Positions 23,875 to 28,955 of a stretch of 28,955 bases of DNA are shown here, in pieces; the stretch's first letter is position 1, and every line of letters begins with the position of its first letter. Made by a program: the position numbers and the translations under genes. The notes under the pieces were generated by a model, which was given only the letters and a program-made list of their open reading frames with translations, ran no database searches and was not told where the DNA came from. The stretch is from an uncultured Veillonella sp. (GTDB lineage: Bacteria; Bacillota; Negativicutes; Veillonellales; Veillonellaceae). Location of the stretch: assembly GCF_934190855.1 (NCBI RefSeq), contig NZ_CAKPTN010000004.1, forward strand, positions 1 to 28,955. Reading direction: 5' to 3'.

Positions 23875-23915
23875 AGTCCTCTTTTTCCGAAAAAATTTAT
23901 CGAAAAAAGAGGACT
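23875..23915 (-). terminator. Intrinsic terminator of the yaaA-hydE operon
   Basis: Minus strand: AGTCCTCTTTTT pairs with AAAAAGAGGACT around a 17-base loop and is followed by UUUUCU. It begins nine bases after the hydE stop. Confidence 0.85.
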
Positions 23916-23923
23916 ATATAAAA

Positions 23924-25042
23924 CTAAAATTTCCCTGTCCGTTTGCCGTAGTGTTTGGAATCACCATTTTGCTTCCAACCTACAGTGTCACCAATGGACA
24001 TTACGCGGCGCGTTAAGCAGTCTTTACATTGTTCTGCATTGTCGTCTACGCAAGGTTTATTATCGTATAGCAAGTATTTTGCACGGTGTTCAGGAATGGT
24101 AATGATAGGCATAAGGATATTTGCCCCAGCAGCTAGGCCTTTTTCACGGCCTAGTTTATCAAGAGCTTGCAACGCTGTAGTAGCCGCAATGTTTACGTCC
24201 TTTAGGAACAGACGTGTTAAGGCAATCATCTTAAGGCCTAGTTGAACGCGGCGCAGCTTGCCCGCTTCATCATCGATGCCCATCGCTAGAGCCTCTTGGC
24301 CTAGTGGCGTATCGTGATGCACTACATAAGGCCCCATGCCAATCATGTCGATATCCATATCGCGATAGAACAAGATATCGTTTACTAAATCCTCCTCCGT
24401 TTGACCAGGCAAGCCGATCATAACGCCCGTACCTACTTGGAAACCTACGCGGCGCAAGCGGCGTAAGCATTCAACGCGCGTTTCAAAGGAGTGTAGTTCA
24501 TCTTGAGGATGAATTTTGTGGTATAACTCTTTATTAGTCGTTTCAATGCGCAATAAATAACGGCTCGCACCAGCTTCACGCATGCGGCGGTACGCCTCTT
24601 CGCTTTGCTCCCCTACGCACATCGTAATGCCAAGGGAACCGTCTCCAATGGCTTTAATATCGCGAATTAAATCCACCACATAATCCACAAAGGCATCATC
24701 ACAACGTTCGCCAGATTGAAGTGTAATAGAACCATATTCATGGTCATAGGCCCACTGTGCCATATTGATGATGTCTTCACGATTCATATCAAAGCGTTCA
24801 GTCTTGTCGTTTTCACGACGGATACCGCAGTAATTACAGTTTTTGATGCATCGGTTCGAGAACTCGATGAGGCCACGATAATACGCTACGGGCTTTACAT
24901 ATTTCGCCTTCACTTCGTAAGCCTTTTTATATATTAACTGCAACTGTTCTTCATCAGTTACAGACATGAGAAATCTTAGCTCATCCTCTGTTAGCCATTC
25001 ATCACCAACGAGGTCTTTAGCAAGAATATCTTGCACTTGCAA
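23924..25042 (-). CDS. hydE: [FeFe]-hydrogenase maturase HydE (radical SAM)
   Basis: Radical-SAM enzyme that helps build the H-cluster diiron site of [FeFe] hydrogenase. From the chosen start it is 372 residues. The SAM-cluster cysteines lie in NRCIKNCNYCGIR (Cys65, Cys69, Cys72; CX3CX2C). GLIEFSNRC, LQSGE, ASRYLLRIET, MIGLPGQTEEDL and GPYVVHHDTPL match HydE. The C-terminal CVDDNAEQCKDC keeps the CX7CX2C spacing of the second cluster in Thermotoga HydE. I chose TTG 25042 because the near-perfect AAGGAAGTGA lies four bases ahead and overlaps the yaaA stop; the ATG at 25060 would use that site as codons and lacks its own. hydF, hydG and the hydrogenase genes are not in the window. Confidence 0.9.
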   Translation of the reverse strand: MQVQDILAKDLVGDEWLTEDELRFLMSVTDEEQLQLIYKKAYEVKAKYVKPVAYYRGLIEFSNRCIKNCNYCGIRRENDKTERFDMNREDIINMAQWAYDHEYGSITLQSGERCDDAFVDYVVDLIRDIKAIGDGSLGITMCVGEQSEEAYRRMREAGASRYLLRIETTNKELYHKIHPQDELHSFETRVECLRRLRRVGFQVGTGVMIGLPGQTEEDLVNDILFYRDMDIDMIGMGPYVVHHDTPLGQEALAMGIDDEAGKLRRVQLGLKMIALTRLFLKDVNIAATTALQALDKLGREKGLAAGANILMPIITIPEHRAKYLLYDNKPCVDDNAEQCKDCLTRRVMSIGDTVGWKQNGDSKHYGKRTGKF

Positions 25043-25046
25043 ACAA

Positions 25047-25793
25047 TCACTTCCTTTCATAACGAACCGTCATCGATTCGCTTGGTATGGTAATGGATTC
25101 AATATCTGTAACGCAGATAAATCCATTAATTTCACGGGGCAAATCCCGTACATGCTTCACTTGCTCCGTCAAACATGCATGAGCCATCATGCCACGACTC
25201 ATTTTGGAGGACGTACTCATCTGTTTAAATGTGTCGCCTCGCAATTCCCAAAACTCAACGGTTACCACCTTAGGATGGTTCACCATTTTGGCATATTCTT
25301 TAGACGCTAGATTTAGGATCCAGTCTTCTTTGTGAAAGTATGCATCCACAGATTCACGCCACGTGTCGTATAAATTAATGCCTACCTTATCGACCATATC
25401 TAGTCGATAGTCTCTAACGCCCATCGTAGGTTCTACGACGCCGTACAACGCAGACATCACAACAAGATGGCTTTCACCAAAGGCCTTAGCCTCATCAGAC
25501 AAGTTCTGCCAGTCTAAATATTTGAAAGCAATACCGTCGTAGCTTTCACAAGCGAGACCTACAGGATGAGACTCAAAATCTTGATAGAAATCAAAGAGCG
25601 CTTGGGCCTTGTCATCCTTTAGCTTTAAAGCCTTACCAAGGGCCGTTACATCGAGGGATTGTACATGCTTTACAATCTCTTGCGTGATGTGTGGTTGAAA
25701 TTGACCGTCTCGAACTACATGATTGACTGCCCCATCATTCTTCGGAGCATCGGTAATCATTTTTGTCTTACTAGGAGAGAGGACGATTTTCAT
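25047..25793 (-). CDS. yaaA: YaaA-family peroxide-stress protein
   Basis: 248-residue cytoplasmic protein of the YaaA (DUF328/UPF0246) family, which in E. coli limits free iron and DNA damage during peroxide stress and has a DNA-binding fold. It opens MKIVLSPSKTKM, and the core SALYGVVEPTMGVRDYRLDM with LYDTWRESV matches [21 protein letters not shown] and LYQFWGD of E. coli. NLASKEYAKMV and KMSRGMMAHACL also align. Its start overlaps the upstream unknown gene by 23 bases and its stop touches the hydE ribosome binding site, so all three are translationally coupled. A link between iron handling and an oxygen-sensitive Fe-S maturase is an attractive inference. Confidence 0.9.
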   Translation of the reverse strand: MKIVLSPSKTKMITDAPKNDGAVNHVVRDGQFQPHITQEIVKHVQSLDVTALGKALKLKDDKAQALFDFYQDFESHPVGLACESYDGIAFKYLDWQNLSDEAKAFGESHLVVMSALYGVVEPTMGVRDYRLDMVDKVGINLYDTWRESVDAYFHKEDWILNLASKEYAKMVNHPKVVTVEFWELRGDTFKQMSTSSKMSRGMMAHACLTEQVKHVRDLPREINGFICVTDIESITIPSESMTVRYERK

Positions 25794-26373
25794 GAGATAA
25801 TTCCGCCTTGATAGTTTCCTCAGTCAAATTGTCGATCAACTCAGGATTCCACAACATGAGAGGCACTGCCACAACGTGGCTTGCTTTCAATTCTTTACAT
25901 AATCTAATGCATTCTTTGAGGTAATCAGAATCTTCGTCTACGAGGTCACATACGATAACTACGTGGCGACCTTTAAGATTTACACCTTCGTAATCGATGC
26001 TTTCAGCAGACACAGTAAGCATACCTGTTTCTAAGCGGCCTTCGCTCATGTCGTTCAAGCGAGACATCAACACGTGCTCAAGCATAGTAGACACCGGTGT
26101 TACCACGCAGCCAATACCTAGTAGCGCCTCAGGTTGAGCATGAACGATAACAGTTTTCTTGCGTTTATCAGTTCTGTACTCAACGAGAGCTTTTTCTAAA
26201 GCGCCAAAGAACACGAATAATTGCCAAGGATCAAAGGAACCAGTTTGGAACATGTCGATAATAGAACCGTCCTCGTCAATATTAAGGCGCGCCAATAATT
26301 CCTCTGCAATGTCGCTTACGACAGCAGTAAAATCAGATTGCATTGCATCTTGTAATTTAACTTCGTTTGCCAT
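25771..26373 (-). CDS. Protein of unknown function, phosphoribosyltransferase-like C-terminal half
   Basis: 200 residues, soluble, acidic, not recognised as a named family. Residues 1-70 are mainly helical (SDIAEELLARLNIDEDGSIIDMF). From about residue 72 the pattern resembles a type I PRTase Rossmann-like fold: KTVIVHAQPEALLGIG, then LKGRHVVIVCDLVDEDSDYL and ELKASHVVAVPLML. However, the PRPP loop (normally DDVxTTG) reads CDLVDEDSD, so transferase activity is doubtful; a ligand-binding or structural role is possible. AGGAGG precedes the ATG. It is the first gene of the operon with yaaA and hydE and overlaps yaaA by 23 bases. Confidence 0.75.
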   Translation of the reverse strand: MANEVKLQDAMQSDFTAVVSDIAEELLARLNIDEDGSIIDMFQTGSFDPWQLFVFFGALEKALVEYRTDKRKKTVIVHAQPEALLGIGCVVTPVSTMLEHVLMSRLNDMSEGRLETGMLTVSAESIDYEGVNLKGRHVVIVCDLVDEDSDYLKECIRLCKELKASHVVAVPLMLWNPELIDNLTEETIKAELSHENRPLS

Positions 26374-26455
26374 TAGGTCCTCCTAATTTCCATATATCAC
26401 ACTGCTAGGAACAATCCCAACAGATATTACACTATCCTTAATTGTACCATATTTT

Positions 26456-26472
26456 ATACCCCTCTTGGGTAT
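26456..26472. promoter_or_regulatory. Palindrome ahead of the unknown-yaaA-hydE operon
   Basis: ATACCC-CTCTT-GGGTAT, a perfect 6-5-6 inverted repeat, lies about 80 bases upstream of the operon start. It overlaps a TATAAA and sits close to TACAAT -10-like sequence on the minus strand. It may be an operator; no known regulator consensus is recognised. Confidence 0.3.
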
Positions 26473-26510
26473 TCAAAGATACGCTTTTTACATAATAGAT
26501 ACGTAAAGAG

Positions 26511-26531
26511 AAAAAGACCGCCGAAGCGGTC
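26511..26531 (-). terminator. Intrinsic terminator after mntH
   Basis: Minus strand: GACCGC-TTCG-GCGGTC, a six-base-pair stem closed by a stable UUCG tetraloop, followed by UUUUU. It starts 11 bases after the stop codon. Confidence 0.92.
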
Positions 26532-26542
26532 TCTTTATTCTT

Positions 26543-27802
26543 TTAGCCCACGATTAAAAGGTAAATATTCATAACCGTAACGATGATACCAATGCCCCAT
26601 AGGAGCACATTTGTAAATGTACGGTTCGCGTATTCCCCCATCACCTTACGGCTACTTGTCATGAAGAGTTGCAAGAAAATTGTAATAGGCAATTGCAAGC
26701 TCAAGAACATTTGAGAAATCAATAGCGCTTGGAAGGAATCCGTAATAAATACGATTAATAGTAGAGCCGGAATATAGGTCAAGGCCAAGCCTAATCGCGT
26801 ATGGAAGTCTTTCATATCGTAAGACTCACCAAACATACCCGCAAAGATACTCGCCCCTGCCATGCCGGCCGTAGCAGATGATGCAAAGCCCGCAAAGAGC
26901 AAGGCTATCGCAAAGATAGTGCCCGCTGCAGGACCAATGAGAGGTCGCAATAACTCCTCAGCCTGTTCAAGTTCAGTAACCTCAACACCATGAGCAAAGA
27001 ATACAGCTGCCGCCAGAAGAATCATAGCGGAGTTAATCATCCACCCAACGCCCATAGAGAACAAGGTATCAAGGAACTCATAGCGCAATTGGCGTTTCAT
27101 TACAGCCGGATCTTGCGTATTGAACTGACGACTTTGAATGATTTCAGAGTGCAAGAACCAGTTATGAGGCATAATAACAGCCCCTAAGATACTCAAAATA
27201 ACGAGCATCGACTCGTTTGGAATCTTCGGATCCACCCAACCAATACCGGCTGCAGCCCAATCTACATTGACCATATTGACCTCAACGAGGTACGCCAATG
27301 CAATGAGAGATACAAAGCCAGCAATGATACGCTCTAATTTACGATAGGAGTTGGTAATGAGCATAACTGTACATATAACAGCGGTCAAAATACTACCTAT
27401 CAAGATAGGAATGCCAAAGAGCATTTTTAGAGCAATGGCGGCACCGATAAACTCAGCTAATGCTGTCGCCGCTGCAGCAATACCTGCCGTACTAAGCACA
27501 AAGCGAGATACATAACGCGGTAAAAATTCATAAGCACATTCCGATAAACATTGACCGCGTACAATGCCTAAATGGGCCACATTATGCTGTAATAAAATGA
27601 GCATAATCGTAGATAGTGTGACTACCCATAATAGCTCATAGCCGTAACTGGCACCAGCCGCAAGATTGGCAGCCCAGTTGCCAGGGTCAATAAAGCCAAC
27701 CGTTACGATAATGCCAGGCCCTATAAACTTAAAGGCTTCGCTTACCTGTTGCTTACCGTTTTGATGGACTGTAAACAACTGTTTCTTTAAAAAGTCAATC
27801 AT
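26543..27802 (-). CDS. mntH: Nramp-family divalent metal (Mn2+/Fe2+) transporter
   Basis: 419-residue inner-membrane proton-coupled importer with about 11 helices. The two metal-binding signatures are intact: helix 1 FIDPGNWAAN (Asp39 and Asn42) and helix 6 VIMPHNWFLHSE (Met211, His213). The conserved methionine argues for transition-metal import and against the Mg2+-type Nramp relatives. AAGGAG stands five bases ahead of the ATG. The gene lies 20 bases after the SLH-like exported protein with no terminator between, so the two share a promoter. Mn uptake would support oxidative-stress tolerance in an anaerobe, but the exact metal is inferred from family. Confidence 0.9.
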   Translation of the reverse strand: MIDFLKKQLFTVHQNGKQQVSEAFKFIGPGIIVTVGFIDPGNWAANLAAGASYGYELLWVVTLSTIMLILLQHNVAHLGIVRGQCLSECAYEFLPRYVSRFVLSTAGIAAAATALAEFIGAAIALKMLFGIPILIGSILTAVICTVMLITNSYRKLERIIAGFVSLIALAYLVEVNMVNVDWAAAGIGWVDPKIPNESMLVILSILGAVIMPHNWFLHSEIIQSRQFNTQDPAVMKRQLRYEFLDTLFSMGVGWMINSAMILLAAAVFFAHGVEVTELEQAEELLRPLIGPAAGTIFAIALLFAGFASSATAGMAGASIFAGMFGESYDMKDFHTRLGLALTYIPALLLIVFITDSFQALLISQMFLSLQLPITIFLQLFMTSSRKVMGEYANRTFTNVLLWGIGIIVTVMNIYLLIVG

Positions 27803-27822
27803 TATAACTCCTTACATAAGGG

Positions 27823-28572
27823 TTATAGAGTAAAGGTCATCTCCGTTAGCATACGAGCATCTGTTTTAGACTTCTTATCTTTAGAACCTGCGTAACGAAT
27901 GCGTACTTCGTTATTTACCTTAACGCGAGAATCATCTATTTTGAACTTCTTCATTTTTTCTTTGATTTGCTCATCTGTTAAAGCACGCTCTTCTGGTTTT
28001 GCTACTTCATCATTAGCCTTATCAAGAGCCTCTTGTTGATCTTGAGATACCTGATATGTCTTACCAGACTTCTTAGCCTTTTCCGCACGTTTTGCGTCTA
28101 ATTTTTGACGGCGCTCTTCGGTGATTTTCTTATCGCGCGCAATGCGATAATCCATTACATCACGCATATTTTCTCGGTAAATACGCAATGCAAATTGACG
28201 GTCATTTTCGTTCATTTGCTCCCGTTTTGTTACTACCTCATCGATAAGCGGCATGAGCTCATCTTTTGTATAGCTTGTACCATCAAAAGCAAAGCCATGT
28301 GTATCAGTAACAGCACCATGTTTGATAAGCGTTTGTAGTGCCGTATATGTCCAATCGTTTGGCGTTACCATATCTGCACTTACATGATGTTGTACTTTGT
28401 TAGAACTACTAACTGTCTCTACATCAGCACCGACACCATCAATCACAGGACGGGCACTTGGGATTTCAATACTTTCAGCATGAACCACCCCAATAGAGGC
28501 CACCAAACACAATGCGCCAATGCCTAATGCACGACGGATACCATTCATTTGACGTGTATATTTTGTATTCAT
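27823..28572 (-). CDS. Exported protein with SLH-like segment, coiled coil and short C-terminal beta segment
   Basis: 249 residues. The N-terminus is a clear Sec signal peptide: basic stretch to about residue 14, hydrophobic GIGALCLVASIGVV, cleavage after VHA. Next comes an SLH-like unit (NDWTYTALQTLIKHGAVTD...YTKDELMPLID), then a highly charged helix rich in Lys, Glu and Arg (about 100 residues, coiled-coil-like), and finally VNNEVRIRYAGSKDKK and ARMLTEMTFTL. This resembles the N-terminal part of Negativicute SLH-porins (OmpM type), in which the SLH domain binds the cell wall and a barrel sits in the outer membrane, but the barrel is missing. I chose ATG 28572 with AAGGAG upstream; the frame is open to 28689 across the promoter. 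Family assignment is tentative. It shares a transcript with mntH. Confidence 0.65.
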   Translation of the reverse strand: MNTKYTRQMNGIRRALGIGALCLVASIGVVHAESIEIPSARPVIDGVGADVETVSSSNKVQHHVSADMVTPNDWTYTALQTLIKHGAVTDTHGFAFDGTSYTKDELMPLIDEVVTKREQMNENDRQFALRIYRENMRDVMDYRIARDKKITEERRQKLDAKRAEKAKKSGKTYQVSQDQQEALDKANDEVAKPEERALTDEQIKEKMKKFKIDDSRVKVNNEVRIRYAGSKDKKSKTDARMLTEMTFTL

Positions 28573-28606
28573 AAGAGTCTCCTTAAAATTACATTTTATA
28601 CAACCT

Positions 28607-28635
28607 ATTATATGAGTCCCCTTATCATACGTCAA
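28607..28635 (-). promoter_or_regulatory. Promoter of the SLH-like/mntH operon
   Basis: Minus strand: TTGACG (28630-28635) and a perfect TATAAT (28607-28612) with an optimal 17-base spacer, about 30 bases ahead of the start codon. Confidence 0.8.
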
Positions 28636-28645
28636 CTCTATAACC

Positions 28646-28661
28646 TTACACACCTGTGTAA
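28646..28661. promoter_or_regulatory. Perfect palindrome next to the SLH-like/mntH promoter
   Basis: TTACACA-CC-TGTGTAA, a perfect 7-2-7 palindrome, ends 10 bases upstream of the -35. The position suits an activator, or a repressor binding site. It does not match the MntR, Fur or Fnr consensus that I know. Confidence 0.45.
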
Positions 28662-28738
28662 TACAATAATTATTAGGCCCGAGATTCACTTGAATCCTTG
28701 CAATAACAGAGCCTATAAAACTAAACCATAGTAAAGAA

Positions 28739-28770
28739 AAAGACCTTACATCGGTTGATGTAAGGTCTTT
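28739..28770 (-). terminator. Intrinsic terminator after tRNA-Ser
   Basis: AAAGACCTTACATC pairs perfectly with GATGTAAGGTCTTT around a four-base loop (14-bp stem), followed by UUUUUCUUU on the minus strand. It begins four bases after the encoded CCA of the tRNA. Confidence 0.92.
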
Positions 28771-28773
28771 ACA

Positions 28774-28864
28774 TGGCGGAGGATTAGGGATTCGAACCCT
28801 AGCGACGGTAACCCGCCCTAACGATTTAGCAAACCGTCCTCTTCAGCCTCTTGAGTAATCCTCC
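28774..28864 (-). tRNA. tRNA-Ser(GCU)
   Basis: A 91-base class II tRNA with encoded CCA. The acceptor stem GGAGGAT pairs with ATCCTCC. The anticodon stem-loop is ACGGT-TTGCTAA-ATCGT with anticodon GCU. It has the long variable arm typical of serine tRNA and the T-arm TAGGGTTCGAATCCCTA. It reads AGC and AGU codons. It has its own promoter and terminator. Confidence 0.97.
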
Positions 28865-28879
28865 ATGCTTTACTGGGTA

Positions 28880-28909
28880 ATCATATCATACCCAATAAGG
28901 CATTGTCAA
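28880..28909 (-). promoter_or_regulatory. Promoter of tRNA-Ser
   Basis: Minus strand: perfect TTGACA (28904-28909) and TATGAT (28880-28885) with an 18-base spacer and a TG two bases ahead of the -10 (extended -10). It starts transcription about ten bases before the mature 5' end. Confidence 0.8.
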
Positions 28910-28955
28910 TCGTATTATTTCAACATGGATTCGATGAACCAGATTTGTTTTACAT

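Noticed and set aside
28573..28689. 39-codon N-terminal extension of the SLH-like protein
   Set aside because: It spans the promoter and would bury the signal peptide; AAGGAG fits the ATG at 28572.
28915..28953. Possible C-terminal tail of a minus-strand gene entering from the right (VKQIWFIESMLK then stop)
   Set aside because: Only 12 codons are visible, too few to identify or to separate from chance, although the spacing before the tRNA promoter would allow it.
1..28955. CRISPR arrays, insertion sequences, prophage genes
   Set aside because: No regularly spaced direct repeats, transposase-like or phage-like reading frames were seen on either strand.

Overview
The window reads as chromosomal DNA of a Gram-negative-type Firmicute (class Negativicutes), most like Veillonella. 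This is an inference from three things: a Firmicute-style tryptophan T-box leader and strong AGGAGG ribosome binding sites; a secreted protein with a signal peptide and an SLH-like segment of the kind seen in Negativicute envelope proteins; and an anaerobic, organic-acid-centred gene set (DcuC and DASS carriers, an aconitase-like hydratase, the hydrogenase maturase HydE). Almost everything is on the minus strand. The exceptions are the Sel1/MFS pair and one LysR regulator.

Layout. 1-4730: tryptophan operon on the minus strand, as promoter, Trp T-box leader with terminator, trpE, trpG, a ~175-bp palindromic element, trpD, and a trpC-trpF fusion that runs off the left edge. 4837-8356 (+): a Sel1-repeat protein with a duplicated C-terminal domain, then an MdtG-like exporter. 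8413-14509: a tricarboxylate-type operon (aconitase-like hydratase, PrpF-family isomerase, DASS carrier) with a divergent LysR regulator. It has the same four gene families as Escherichia coli ybhD-ybhHIJ, whose substrate is not known to me. 14689-18723: an AbgA-like amidohydrolase, an M20 carbamoylase-type hydrolase and a DcuC-family carrier. 18892-21384: YhcH/YiaL-family protein and two tandem EamA transporters. 21583-23810: an EF-G-like GTPase. 23875-26373: an unknown PRTase-like protein, YaaA and HydE, overlapping or nearly so. 26511-28661: an SLH-like exported protein and an Nramp/MntH metal transporter. 28739-28909: tRNA-Ser(GCU) with its promoter and terminator.

How the parts work together. 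trpEGD(CF) makes tryptophan from chorismate under tRNA-Trp sensing by the T-box. The ybh-like operon probably imports a tricarboxylate (aconitate-like) anion, isomerises its double bond and hydrates it. The regulator gene is divergent across a 198-bp gap that holds several operator-like palindromes. The amidohydrolase cluster probably hydrolyses an N-acyl or N-carbamoyl amino acid and moves a dicarboxylate. I found no insertion sequence, phage gene or CRISPR array. The strongest candidates for something undescribed are the ybh-like pathway, the palindromic element inside the trp operon, the duplicated C-terminal domain of the Sel1 protein, and the short SLH-like protein next to mntH.
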